Assembly: GCA_963744005.1 (NCBI GenBank)
Contig: CAVURU010000003.1
Coordinates: forward strand, 3,162,001 to 3,226,000
Reading direction: 5' to 3'
DNA length: 64,000 nt
Origin: Palsa-504 sp963744005
GTDB lineage: Bacteria; Actinomycetota; Actinomycetes; Streptosporangiales; Streptosporangiaceae
The translations under genes were made by a program, and so were the position numbers. The notes below the pieces were generated by a model that saw only the letters and a program-made list of their open reading frames with translations, ran no database searches and was not told the origin of the DNA. Positions 9,539-18,637 of this stretch are shown in pieces. Every line of letters begins with the position of its first letter. The first letter of the stretch is position 1.

Positions 9539-10777
9539 ATGGCGGTTACCGAGCAGGACCTCCGCGAGGAAGTCCGCACGTGGGTCAGCCAGAACTGGGA
9601 TCCCTCGCTGAGCTTGCGAGAATGGCGCGAACGGCTGGTCGCCGCGGGATGGGCGGTGCCGTCCTGGCCCGTCCGTTGGTACGGGAAGGGCCTGCCGGCC
9701 TGGGCGGACGACGTCGTCTACGACGAGATCACCCGCGGCCATGCGGTGTCGCACATCCCGATCGGCCTGGCCGGCCCGACGATCCTGGAACAGGGACCGG
9801 ATCTGGTCCGGGAGCGCTTCCTGCGACCGCTGCTGACCGGCGAAGAACTCTGGTGCCAGCTGTTCAGCGAGCCGTCCGCCGGGTCCGACGTGGCCGGCCT
9901 GACCACCACCGCCGTGCTGGACGGCGATGAGTGGGTCATCAACGGCCAGAAAGTCTGGAACACCAGCGCGCACCATGCTGACCTGGGCATGCTTCTGGCC
10001 CGCACCGACTGGGACGTGCCGAAGCACAACGGCATCACGTACTTCGTCATCCCCATGAAGCAGCCGGGCGTGGAGGTCCGGCCGCTCCGGCAGATGAACC
10101 ACCACGCCTCGTTCAACCAGGTCTTCATGACCGATGCCCGGGTCCCCAGAGACTGGGTCGTGGGCGAGGTCAACCGGGGCTGGGCCAGCGCCCTGGCCAC
10201 GCTGGCTCACGAGCGCCGGTTCGGCGCGCTGGGCGGCCCGAAACTGGACGAGGTTGATCCAGGGCCGGCCCTTGACCAGGCTCGGGCCGAGGCGGCGGAG
10301 GCGGCGCGGGTCTATTCCTGGTATCCGCAGCGCGCCGGGCGGGTCGACCTCATCCTCGAGCACGCCCGGTCCATGGGGGTGGTGGATGATCCGCTCATCC
10401 GCCAGGAGATCGCCCGGCTGATCACCATGCACCGGGCCAGCCAGTGGACGGCCGACCGGGCCAAGCTGGCCCGGGAAACGGGCCGGCCGCCTGGCCCGGA
10501 GGGGTCGATCGGGAAACTGGCGCTGAGCAACGTCGCCCGGCAGGCCGCCAAGGTGCACTCGATGATCAGCGGCACGTACGGAATCCTGGCGGGCGACGAC
10601 CCGCTCGCCCCGCTCGACGGGCTGCTCGCGGAGATCATCCTCTCCGTCCCGGCGCAGTCGATCGCCGGCGGCACGGACGAGATCCAGCACAACATCCTGG
10701 CCGAGCGGGTTCTCGGCCTGCCGCGAGAACCGGATCCGCTCAAGGGACGGCCCTACCGCGAGGTCCGCAACAGCTGA
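9539..10777 (+). CDS. acyl-CoA dehydrogenase, large-subunit type, 412 aa
   Basis: The ATG at 9539 is preferred because AGGA lies 8 bases upstream; the frame also allows an earlier start at 9506. The protein has WCQLFSEPSAGSDVAGL (flavin/substrate motif of the middle domain), VINGQKVWNT and the C-terminal SIAGGTDEIQHNILAERVLGLPREP. The EGT Glu position is Gly here. It therefore probably uses a base elsewhere or pairs with the small-type subunit encoded at 6852-7976, as known alpha2beta2 actinobacterial acyl-CoA dehydrogenases do. It follows the CaiB gene and may be co-transcribed with it. Confidence 0.87.
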   Translation: MAVTEQDLREEVRTWVSQNWDPSLSLREWRERLVAAGWAVPSWPVRWYGKGLPAWADDVVYDEITRGHAVSHIPIGLAGPTILEQGPDLVRERFLRPLLTGEELWCQLFSEPSAGSDVAGLTTTAVLDGDEWVINGQKVWNTSAHHADLGMLLARTDWDVPKHNGITYFVIPMKQPGVEVRPLRQMNHHASFNQVFMTDARVPRDWVVGEVNRGWASALATLAHERRFGALGGPKLDEVDPGPALDQARAEAAEAARVYSWYPQRAGRVDLILEHARSMGVVDDPLIRQEIARLITMHRASQWTADRAKLARETGRPPGPEGSIGKLALSNVARQAAKVHSMISGTYGILAGDDPLAPLDGLLAEIILSVPAQSIAGGTDEIQHNILAERVLGLPREPDPLKGRPYREVRNS

Positions 10778-10828
10778 CGGGCGTCCCGGCGAGCCCGCGC
10801 AGCGGCCCGAGCGCAGGCACGCCATCAT

Positions 10829-10885
10829 CCGGTATTCATGATCATCGGCCTTCCGCCTGAGTCCGGTACACATGCGGCACGAGTC
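10829..10885. repeat. imperfect ~57-bp repeat, copy B
   Basis: This is the second copy of the repeat at 6713-6769, in the same orientation. Read on the minus strand it keeps the GGAAGG ribosome-binding site and ATG-ATC-ATG, but the frame stops after MIMNTG. It looks like a leftover of the promoter and start of a duplicated small gene. The two copies bracket the acyl-CoA dehydrogenase/CaiB block. Confidence 0.55.
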
Positions 10886-10910
10886 CCCGGCGGGAAAGAC
10901 CGGCGGGTGC

Positions 10911-11057
10911 TCAGCGGATGGCGTGATGCAGATCCTGGATGATCAGGAAGACCTCCCAGGCCGCCAGGAAGAGGATCACGACGACCAGGATTCTCCACAC
11001 CACGGCCCAGAAGACCACGCACGAGACGGCCAGGGCGAGCAGCAGCAGCGCAACCAT
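10911..11057 (-). CDS. small membrane protein, 48 aa
   Basis: The predicted peptide is almost entirely hydrophobic. It has two membrane stretches (MVALLLLALAVSCVVFWAVV and ILVVVILFLAAWEVFLII) separated by one Arg, and ends DLHHAIR. The longer frame to 11201 adds unlike, Arg/Gly-rich sequence, so the internal ATG at 11057 is preferred. GAGGAGAG lies upstream, although its distance of about 14 bases is long. No family is recognised. It resembles the short hydrophobic proteins often seen as accessory subunits or toxins, but neither role is supported by context. Confidence 0.5.
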   Translation of the reverse strand: MVALLLLALAVSCVVFWAVVWRILVVVILFLAAWEVFLIIQDLHHAIR

Positions 11058-11306
11058 TGGTCTTTCACCGACTCTCCTCGGAGCGGCGGTGCAGCCTCGA
11101 TGGGACGCGCCGCCGCGATGGTCAAGATCGCCGGCCCCAGGGAACCCGTCCGGGCCGGCATGTAAGAGACGAGCCGCCGGCGCGGGAAACCTGACACTCA
11201 CCGAGCTGCCTGGAAGGGTGTTTCTCTACGCCATTTCTCCGGCGGCATTACGTATGGTCGTTATGCGCATCGGATTCATCCGCGCCGGAGCAAGGGGGAA
11301 AGAACG

Positions 11307-11855
11307 ATGAACGACGAGCAGCTCCTCGCGCCGCCCACGAAAAACCGCCGGGTGCGCATTATCGTCGCCGTGGTGGCCGCCGTTGTCGTGGTCGGCGGGC
11401 TGGCCAGCGTCGCGACGATCGCGTTGCTGCGCAACTCCACCCTGAGCTCCCAGCTGGCCGCGGCGAACGACAGAGCGGCGAACGCCGAGAAGGCGGCGCA
11501 GGCCGCGGCGCAGCGGGATTACGCGGCCCGCGACGCAGCGCTGGATCAGCGGGCGGCGACGCTGAACCAGCAGAGCCAGGTCATCGCCACCCAGATCGGC
11601 GAGATCAAGGCCAACACGATCAAGGCTGACGGCCTGTACGTGGTCGGCCACGACATCCAGTCGGGCAGCTGGCACACGGCCGGCGACGGCAAGGTCAGCG
11701 GGGGGCTGTGCCGGTTCGTCACGATCAGCAACGCCAAGGCGGCCAACAGCCCGCCCGGGCCGATCTACTTCGATGGCCCCTGGACGGTCAGCCTGTCCGG
11801 TGTCTACGGCATCCAGATCTCGGGGCCCTGCACCTGGGTACGCGTGCCGTCATAG
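11307..11855 (+). CDS. membrane-anchored extracytoplasmic protein with coiled coil, 182 aa
   Basis: The order is a cytoplasmic N-terminus ending NRRVR, one TM helix (residues about 22-42), a predicted coiled coil rich in Ala (about 48-105), and a C-terminal domain beginning DGLYVVGHDIQSGSWHT and ending GIQISGPCTWVRV. That C-terminal pattern (YxVGxDIxxGxW, then a conserved Cys) is widespread in secreted or anchored actinobacterial proteins of unknown function. Its two Cys may pair. The ATG at 11307 has AGGGGGAAAG upstream. It is not clearly linked to the neighbours. Confidence 0.7.
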   Translation: MNDEQLLAPPTKNRRVRIIVAVVAAVVVVGGLASVATIALLRNSTLSSQLAAANDRAANAEKAAQAAAQRDYAARDAALDQRAATLNQQSQVIATQIGEIKANTIKADGLYVVGHDIQSGSWHTAGDGKVSGGLCRFVTISNAKAANSPPGPIYFDGPWTVSLSGVYGIQISGPCTWVRVPS

Positions 11856-12208
11856 CCAGACGGCGGGCCGGCTAAGGCTCCCGTCGTGCCTGGTCAACGA
11901 CGCGGCCGGCCAGGAACCGGCCTCGCGTGACCACGAGTCAGAGCATTCCCTCAGCTTCCCGGCAGGTCCCCCTCAGATCGGCTTGGGACAAATAACGCGG
12001 TCAGTGCCACGACCAGGCTGCCGTGCGACCGTCCCAGACCGGCTCTCCTGGTATGCCACCTCCGTCGGGTCTCAGCCGTTAAACCCATGCAGTCACGGCT
12101 CGGGGCCGCACGACGCAGCGCCAGAAAGAGAGGGCAGATGCCAAAGCTGCCGAGCCACCTCGCGGTGGGCCGCCGGCCGGGTAGGCCGCGGACCAGGCGA
12201 GGGCGGCC
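11856..12208. other. 353-bp stretch without a recognised gene
   Basis: Open frames exist, but none shows family character or a good start. No promoter, hairpin or repeat stood out. The MacA-like adaptor begins directly after it, so its promoter should lie in this stretch. Confidence 0.4.
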
Positions 12209-13533
12209 ATGAGCACGCTCGGCCGGACGCTGACCCCCGTCTGGGTGAACCGGCGGGCCCGCTGGATCGCCCTCGGGGCGGTCATCGTGCTGGTGCTGGC
12301 CGGGGTGGGCAGTTACCTGGCCTTTGGCGGCGGAAGCTCGCCCGCGGCCGCGGGGGCCACGACCACCACCCAGACGGTGAGCACCGGCACCATCCGGCAG
12401 ACCGTCTCGGCCAGCGGGACGCTGGCCCCGGCGGTCGATGACACCCTGGATTTCTCGTCGTCGGGCGTCGTCACCTCGGTGAGCGTCACGGTCGGGCAGA
12501 CGGTCTCGCAGGGCCAGCAGCTGGCCACGATCGACTCGGCGTCGCTGGCCGCGACGGTCGCGCAGGACAATGCGGCCGCGGCCGAGGACCAGGCCAAGGT
12601 GGACGACGACACTGCTGCCACCGCCGCGCAGCTGGCCGCCGACCAGGCCGCCCTCACGGCCGCCCAGAACGCGCTGAGCTCCGCCAAGACGGCGCTCACC
12701 GGCGCGACGCTGACGTCGCCGATCAACGGCGTGGTGGCCAGCGTGGGCCTGACCGTCGGCCAGCAGGTGTCCGGATCCGGCTCGGGCGGCACCGGCTCCG
12801 GCAGCTCGGGGTCATCCGGCACCGGGTCGGGCGGCTCGGGCGGCACCGGCTCGGGCGGCACCGGCTCGGGCAGCACCGGATCGGGCAGCACGGGAACCGG
12901 GTCGACGGCCAGTTCTTCTTCCTCCTCGTCGTCAGGCATCCAGGTCATCAGCACCAACGCGTGGATCGTCAACGCGACCGTCGATGCGACCTCGGTGGGG
13001 CTGATCAAGACCGGCGAAGAGGCGCAGCTGGCCATCACCGGGGCGACCGGCACGAGCTACGGCACGATCTCCACCATCGCCGTGCTGCCGTCCTCCTCCG
13101 GCGAGACCGCCAGTTACCCGGTGGTGATCGCGGTGACGGGCTCGCCGCCCGGGCTGCGCGACGGCGAGGCGGTGACCGCCTCGCTCATCTACAAGCAGCT
13201 CACCGACGTGCTCACCGTGCCCACGACCGCCCTGCATCGCAACTCAGACGGCGGCGAGTACGTGAACAAGGTGGTCAACGGCTCGGTGCAGCAGGCCACG
13301 GTCCAGGTCGGGGCGAGCTCCGGCGCCCAGACCCAGATCACCTCCGGCCTGTCGGCGGGCGACATCATCCAGGTCCAGGTGATCCGGCCCGGCGCGGGCA
13401 CGGGCGGCGGCTCCGGCACGCGGACCGGCAACTTCGGCGGCGGAACGGGCCGCTTCGGCGGGCGGCGGGCTTCGGCGGCGCCGGGGCCGGCGGCACGGGC
13501 GGGGCCGAAGGGCGCGGTGGTCTCGGTGGCTAG
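12209..13533 (+). CDS. MacA-like membrane-fusion adaptor with Gly/Ser/Thr linker (frameshift near 13460)
   Basis: A periplasmic-adaptor-type protein anchored by one TM helix (residues about 22-44). The barrel-sandwich start is TVSTGTIRQTVSASGTLAP, followed by a short alpha-hairpin (DDTAATAAQLAADQAALTAAQ) and the second lipoyl half (TSPINGVVASVGLTVGQQV). A run of about 55 Gly, Ser and Thr residues comes next, then the beta-barrel region and the conserved DVLTVPTTALHR. Near 13460 the written frame runs on out of character. Losing one base there restores a Gly-rich end and a TAG at 13533. Next come a matching ATPase and permease, so it should couple MacB-type transport to extracytoplasmic steps. 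Confidence 0.8.
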
Positions 13534-13553
13534 CCATCAGGGCCGGGTCGCCC

Positions 13554-14274
13554 GTGCTGGCGCCGCCGGTCATCGTCCTGGAGCAGTTGCAGAAGGTGTA
13601 CCGGACCGGGGAGATCGAGGTCGAGGCCCTGCGCGGGGTCAGCCTTTCCATCCGGCCAGGGCGAGCACGTGGCCATCATGGGCCCGTCCGGGTCGGGCAA
13701 GTCCACGCTGATGCACATCCTGGGCTGCCTGGACGTGGCCACCTCGGGACGTTACGAGCTGGCCGGCGAGGACGTCTCGGAGTTCGACGAGGAGGAGCTG
13801 GCCGAGGTGCGCAACCGCCGCATCGGCTTCGTCTTCCAGCAGTTCAACCTGCTGCCCTCGCTGACGGCCCAGCGCAACGTAGAGCTCCCGCTGGCCTACG
13901 CCGGGGTGCCGCGGGACGTCCGGGCCGAGCTGTCCCGGGAGGCACTGGAGCGGGTCGGCCTGGGCGACCGCCGGGGCCACCGGCCCGGCGAGCTGTCCGG
14001 CGGCCAGCAACAGCGGGTCGCGTTCGCCCGGGCCCTGGTCACCGACCCGGCGCTGGTGCTGGCCGATGAGCCGACCGGGAACCTCGACTCCACCGCGACC
14101 CATGACCTGCTCGGGCTGCTCGACGAGCTGCACGCGATGGGCCGCACCCTGGTGGTGATCACCCATGAGGACGAGGTAGCCAGCCGGGCCATGCGGGTGA
14201 TCCATCTCCGGGACGGGCAGATCGAAGCGGACGAACCGCGCGGCGCCCTCGGCACGGCGGAGATGACCCGGTGA
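13554..14274 (+). CDS. MacB/LolD-type ABC transporter ATPase (frameshift near 13656)
   Basis: The N-terminus (VIVLEQLQKVYRTGEIEVEAL) and the rest of the protein lie in different frames. One extra G in the GGG at about 13656 separates SIRPG from EHVAIMGPSGSGKST. Downstream all ATPase parts are intact: Walker A GPSGSGKST, Q-loop FQQFNLLPSLTA, signature LSGGQQQRVAFARAL, Walker B LVLADEPTGNLDS and the H-loop VVITHE. It would energise the permease that follows with a GTGA overlap. A sequencing indel is the likeliest cause of the break, because the rest is well conserved. Confidence 0.85.
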
Positions 14275-15503
14275 GCTGGTCCGACACGCTGAACAACGCC
14301 TGGGAGGCGATCCGCGGCCACCGGCTGCGCTCGATCCTCACCTCGCTGGGGATCCTGATCGGCATCGCGGCGGTCGTGCTGACCGTCGGCCTCGGCGAAG
14401 GCGCGCAGCAGCAGGTCAGCAAGCAGCTGGCCGCGCTAGGCGGAAACCTGCTCATCGTCTCGCCGGGCAGTTCCACCACCTCCGGGGTACGCGCCGGCTT
14501 CGGGTCAGCCACGACGCTGACCACGGCGGACGCGGACGCGCTGAACTCCAAGGAGGCGGCGCCCGACGTCGCGGGCGTCGCGCCCGTGTCACAGAGCAGC
14601 TCGCAGGAGCTGGTGAACGGGTCGGCGAACTGGACGACCACCGTCACCGGCACCATGCCGTCCTGGCTGCCGGTGCGGGGCCGGTCGGTGTCCGAGGGGC
14701 GTTTCCTGGACGCCGCCGACCAGTCGTCGGCCGCGGCGGTGGTCGTCCTCGGCTCCGACACGGCCAGCGAGCTGTTCGGGTTCTTCGACCCGGTCGGGCA
14801 GGACGTCACTATCAACAGCGTCCCCTACCAGGTGATCGGCGTGCTCACCTCGGCCGGGTCGGATTCGACGACCAACCTGGACGACCAGGCCATCGTGCCG
14901 ATCAGCACGGCGCAGCAGCGGATCATCGGCGGCACCAGCCGGACCTCGGTGGCCGACATCTACGTCAAGGCGACCAGCGACGACCGGCTGTCGGCCGCCT
15001 ACCAGGAAGTCAGCCAGGTCCTGGCCTACCGGCACTCGATCACCTCCGGCTCGACCTCCGACTTCACCATCACCGCTCAGCAGTCGGTGGTCAGCACCAC
15101 CTCCTCGGTCAACGGCACCCTGGCTGACCTGCTCATCGGCGTGGCGGCGCTGTCGCTCATCGTCGGCGGTATCGGGGTCATGAACATCATGCTCGTCTCG
15201 GTGCGAGAGCGGACCCGGGAGATCGGGCTGCGCAAGGCCCTCGGCGGCACGCCCGCCCTGATACGGCGCCAGTTCCTGTCCGAGGCATCGATCCTCGGCC
15301 TCACCGGCGGCCTGCTCGGGGTGGCGGCGGGCGTCGGCGCGGCCCTGATCCTGCCGCACTTCATCGGCAACCCGGTGGCGATCTCGATCCCGTGGATCCT
15401 CATCGCCATCGCGGTGGCCGTCGCCATCGGCCTCGGCTTCGGGGTGTACCCGGCGTCCCGGGCCGCCCACCTGTCCCCCATCGACGCGCTGCGCAGCGAG
15501 TAG
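14271..15503 (+). CDS. MacB-like ABC permease, FtsX family, 410 aa
   Basis: The topology is one N-terminal TM helix (about 17-40), a large extracytoplasmic domain of about 230 residues (MacB periplasmic core type), and three C-terminal TM helices. The FtsX region has RTREIGLRKALGGTPALIRRQFLSEA, the coupling-helix part typical of MacB, and ends YPASRAAHLSPIDALRSE. The start overlaps the ATPase stop (GTGA), which indicates translational coupling. With the two adaptors and a lipoprotein it forms one plus-strand export locus. Gram-positive MacB relatives move peptides, antibiotics or lipoproteins; the cargo is unknown. Confidence 0.9.
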   Translation: MSWSDTLNNAWEAIRGHRLRSILTSLGILIGIAAVVLTVGLGEGAQQQVSKQLAALGGNLLIVSPGSSTTSGVRAGFGSATTLTTADADALNSKEAAPDVAGVAPVSQSSSQELVNGSANWTTTVTGTMPSWLPVRGRSVSEGRFLDAADQSSAAAVVVLGSDTASELFGFFDPVGQDVTINSVPYQVIGVLTSAGSDSTTNLDDQAIVPISTAQQRIIGGTSRTSVADIYVKATSDDRLSAAYQEVSQVLAYRHSITSGSTSDFTITAQQSVVSTTSSVNGTLADLLIGVAALSLIVGGIGVMNIMLVSVRERTREIGLRKALGGTPALIRRQFLSEASILGLTGGLLGVAAGVGAALILPHFIGNPVAISIPWILIAIAVAVAIGLGFGVYPASRAAHLSPIDALRSE

Positions 15504-15547
15504 CGATGACAGCCGCCCCGTGTTCCTCTCGCCTGGAAAGGCTCGCC

Positions 15548-16519
15548 ATGCCGGACAGTAATCGGTCCCTCCCGTCCTCAGCTGTCCCGTCCTCAGCGGC
15601 TCCGTCCTCGCCCGGCCGGACGTGGCGGTACCGGCTGGGGGCCCCGCTCCTGCTCGGGGCGGCCGCCGCGGTTGCGCTCAGCGCGTGCGGGACATCGGGG
15701 TCATCCGCGGCCAGCCCGTCCGGCGCGACGGCGAGTCCGTCCGCCTCGGCGGGCGGCAGCTCACCGGCCCGCGCCGCCGCCCGCGGTCCGGCCGCGTCGG
15801 GGCTGATCGCCGCCGTTTCCGGTTCGACCCTGCAGGTGCAGAACGCGCAGACCGGCCAGGTCGCGGTGACCTGGACCGCGACGACGAAGTTCACCCAGCA
15901 GGTGACCCTGGCCGCCAGCGCGGTCAAGGCCGGCGACTGCATCACCGCGACCACGACCTCAGGCTCGGCCACAGCCACCTCGTTCACCGCCACCGCCGTG
16001 ACCGTCAGCCAGCCGCGCAACGGCAGCTGCACCGGCGGGTTCGGGGGCGGCTTCGGCGGCGCCACCCCGTCCGCCGGATCCAGCTTCCAGGCCCGCCCCC
16101 GCCCGTCCGGGAGCTTCGCCCGGCCCTCGGGCGCCCCGTCGCGCGGCTTCACGCGGACGGGAGCCTTCGCGACCGGCTCGGTGGTGTCCGTCTCCGGCCC
16201 CACCATCGTGGTCGCTTCCCGCAGCTTCGGGGCCGGAGCCGGGGCGAGCCCGGCGGCGAGCCCGGGCACGACGACGAACAAGACCGTGACCCTGACCTCG
16301 GCCACCAGGATCACCACCACGCAGTCGGCCACCTCGGCCGCGGCCACGGTGGGACGATGCCTGACGGCCCAGGGCAAGACCGACTCGACCGGTGCCGTCG
16401 CCGCGACCAGCATCGCCGTCACCAACGCCGTCAACGGCCAGTGCACGAGCGGGTTCGGCGGGTTCGGGCCGGGCGGACGCCGCGGCCAGGGCGGCACCAC
16501 CGGAGCTACCAGTGCATAG
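15548..16519 (+). CDS. secreted lipoprotein with two DUF5666-like repeats, 323 aa
   Basis: The ATG at 15548 has GGAAAGG 6 bases upstream. A type II signal peptide ends LLLGAAAAVALSAC, with the lipidated Cys in an LSAC lipobox. After a Ser/Ala/Pro-rich stretch come two beta-rich units, SGLIAAVSGSTLQVQNAQTG and GSVVSVSGPTIVVASR. Each is followed by VT-rich strands and a conserved Cys (GDCITAT / GRCLTAQ), and each ends in a Gly/Phe-rich segment containing Cys-Thr. The units resemble DUF5666-like domains. The next adaptor gene starts 8 bases inside this gene's end, so it is part of the MacAB-like operon and may act as an outer-face accessory. Confidence 0.75.
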   Translation: MPDSNRSLPSSAVPSSAAPSSPGRTWRYRLGAPLLLGAAAAVALSACGTSGSSAASPSGATASPSASAGGSSPARAAARGPAASGLIAAVSGSTLQVQNAQTGQVAVTWTATTKFTQQVTLAASAVKAGDCITATTTSGSATATSFTATAVTVSQPRNGSCTGGFGGGFGGATPSAGSSFQARPRPSGSFARPSGAPSRGFTRTGAFATGSVVSVSGPTIVVASRSFGAGAGASPAASPGTTTNKTVTLTSATRITTTQSATSAAATVGRCLTAQGKTDSTGAVAATSIAVTNAVNGQCTSGFGGFGPGGRRGQGGTTGATSA

Positions 16520-18557
16520 CGCCGCGGCCTCGGGCCGGCCCGCTCGGCAGCGCGCCCGCCGGCGCCGGCTCGCCGTTATCGGCGCCGGGGTCGTGGTCGT
16601 CGTGGTGGCGGGCGCATCGGCGGCCATGGCGGTGGGCAGTCCGGGTACCGGGCTGGTCACCGGGCTGGTCACCACCGGATCGGTGACCCAGACGGTCGAG
16701 GCATCCGGCACCGTGGCGCCGCACGGCGAGGCCACCATCTCGTTCGCCAGCAGCGGGACCGTGGCCGCGACCGACGTCAAGACCGGGCAGGCCGTGGCGG
16801 CCGGGCAGACGCTGGCCACGCTGCAGACGGCCGGGCTGCAGAGCGAGGTGGACTCGGCCAACGCGACCGTGGCCAGCGCCGAGCAGAAACTCCAGGACGA
16901 CGAGAACGGCGAGACCAGCGCGGCCACGGCGGGCAGCGGCGGCTCGGGCGGGACGTCGACCGGGGCGTCCGCTGACGCCGCCGTGCGCGGAGCGCCCGGC
17001 ACTGCCGTGATCCTGACCGCCGTCATCGCCAGGACCGGACCAGCCGCCGCGGCGAGCGGCTCAGCGGACTCGAGCGGCAGCGCGCTGGTCAGCCAGATCA
17101 AGGCCGCGCAGCAGACGCTCATCGGCGCACAGCAGAAGGTCGACCAGGGACAGACGGCGGTCGATCAGGCGCAGTCGACGGTCGATGCCGGCATCAGCCG
17201 GAACGTCACCCTGCGCGACGCGCAGGTCAAGGCGTGCGGCACCGGGTCCTCGACCAGTTCCGCGCTGGATCCCAGCTCATCGGCCAGCGCCAGCACGCCC
17301 GCCGGGGCCTCGGCGCAGTGCGTCACGGCCCAGGCCGCCTACGAGGCGTACGCCGACACGCTCACGGCCGCCGGGAACAAGCTCGACGCGGCGATCACGG
17401 CCCAGGACGGCGCGGTGAAGGCCCTGGACCAGGCGATCTCCGGGCTGGACAGCCTGCTCGCCGGGCTGTCCGTGAGTACCGGGAGCGGCGCCACGGGCTC
17501 CGGCTCCACGGGTACGGGCAGCACGGGTTCGGGCGGCTCGGGTTCGGGCGGCACCGGTTCGGGCGGTTCGGCGTCGCCGAGCCCGTCGGCGTCGCCCAGC
17601 CCGTCCGGGACCAAGACGTCGCCGGCCGGGGGGTCGAAGCCCACCGGTGGCAGCGCCGGCACGGGGAGCACGGGCGGCAGCCGGCCGAGTGGCACCAGCA
17701 GCAAGGCGGGCGCGGGTACCGGCACCGGCACCGGCGGGACAGGCTCGTCCTCGAAGGCGGGCGGCACGGGCGGGACGGGTTCGTCCTCGCAGGCGACGGG
17801 CACGGTGGCGAGCGCCAGCCAGCTGGCCGCCGACCAGGCCGAAATCGACGCGGCCCAGGCCCAGCTCGCCGTCGCGCAGCAGGGCCTCGCGGCGGCCACG
17901 CTGAAGAGCCCCATCGGCGGCACCGTGGCCAGCATGGGCTACACGGCCGGTTCCAGCTCGAGCGGGGGCAGCGTCACCATCCTCAGCAGCGGCGGGCAGG
18001 TGGTGAACATCAACGTCCCGCTGAGCGAGGTCAGCCAGCTCAAGACCGGGCAGCCAGCCGCGATCCAGGCCGACGGAGTGACCGCCACGGTGCACGGCAC
18101 GGTGAGCTACATCGGGCTGCTGTCCTCGACCTCCGGTTCGCTGACCACCTTCCCGGTGGTGATCGCGCTGGACGAGGACGGCCCGGCCCTGCATGACGGC
18201 ATCGGCGCCGACGTCACGGTCACCACCGGCAGCGCCGCGAACGCGCTGCTCGTGCCCAACTCCGCGATCACCACGGTCGGGACGAGGCACGTCGTCACCG
18301 TGGTGGCCGGCGGCAAGAACACGGTGACCGCGGTGACCCTGGGCCTGGCCGGGACGGACGTCAGCCAGGTCACGGCGGGCCTCAAGGCCGACCAGGCCGT
18401 GGAGCTGGCCAACCCGGGGACCGCCCTGCCGAGCAGCGCCACCAGTACCTCGACCACCACCAGGTTCGGGGGCACGGGCGGGCTGGTGCCGGGCGGCTTC
18501 GGGGGCGGAGCTACGCGCTTCGGCGGCGGCGGCGCCAGGTCAGGAGCCGGCGGATAG
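16512..18557 (+). CDS. second MacA-like adaptor with long low-complexity insert, 681 aa
   Basis: The GTG at 16512 overlaps the previous gene and is followed by a basic stretch and a TM helix (about 20-42). The adaptor core begins TGSVTQTVEASGTVAPHGEA. A helical hairpin follows (SQIKAAQQTLIGAQQKVDQGQTAVDQAQ). A disordered run of about 135 residues of Gly/Ser/Thr with SPSPSAS comes next, then a second hairpin (QLAADQAEIDAAQAQLAVAQQ) and the second lipoyl half (LKSPIGGTVASMGYTAG). The beta-barrel and ALLVPNSAITTVG close the core. The protein is much longer than usual adaptors. A CxxxxxS...C segment in the hairpin could form a disulfide. It shares its role with the first adaptor at 12209. Confidence 0.82.
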   Translation: MHSAAASGRPARQRARRRRLAVIGAGVVVVVVAGASAAMAVGSPGTGLVTGLVTTGSVTQTVEASGTVAPHGEATISFASSGTVAATDVKTGQAVAAGQTLATLQTAGLQSEVDSANATVASAEQKLQDDENGETSAATAGSGGSGGTSTGASADAAVRGAPGTAVILTAVIARTGPAAAASGSADSSGSALVSQIKAAQQTLIGAQQKVDQGQTAVDQAQSTVDAGISRNVTLRDAQVKACGTGSSTSSALDPSSSASASTPAGASAQCVTAQAAYEAYADTLTAAGNKLDAAITAQDGAVKALDQAISGLDSLLAGLSVSTGSGATGSGSTGTGSTGSGGSGSGGTGSGGSASPSPSASPSPSGTKTSPAGGSKPTGGSAGTGSTGGSRPSGTSSKAGAGTGTGTGGTGSSSKAGGTGGTGSSSQATGTVASASQLAADQAEIDAAQAQLAVAQQGLAAATLKSPIGGTVASMGYTAGSSSSGGSVTILSSGGQVVNINVPLSEVSQLKTGQPAAIQADGVTATVHGTVSYIGLLSSTSGSLTTFPVVIALDEDGPALHDGIGADVTVTTGSAANALLVPNSAITTVGTRHVVTVVAGGKNTVTAVTLGLAGTDVSQVTAGLKADQAVELANPGTALPSSATSTSTTTRFGGTGGLVPGGFGGGATRFGGGGARSGAGG

Positions 18558-18593
18558 CGAAGAGCTGGCCCGGAGCGAAGAGCTTGGCCCGGA
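18557..18593. repeat. two tandem ~18-bp units after the adaptor gene
   Basis: GCGAAGAGCTGGCCCGGA is followed directly by the same unit with one extra T. It begins on the last base of the adaptor stop codon. It may be a slippage product; no function is evident. Confidence 0.6.
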
Positions 18594-18637
18594 GTGCCTC
18601 TCGGCGGCGTGCGGTCAGGGACGGCTGGCCCTCCGGT

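Noticed and set aside
12775..12935. Repeated GGC/TCG-rich DNA as a CRISPR or minisatellite array
   Set aside because: The repeats are codons of the Gly/Ser/Thr linker of the adaptor; there are no regular unit and spacer lengths.
17480..17810. Second repeat-rich stretch as an array
   Set aside because: Same reason; it codes for the low-complexity insert of the second adaptor.
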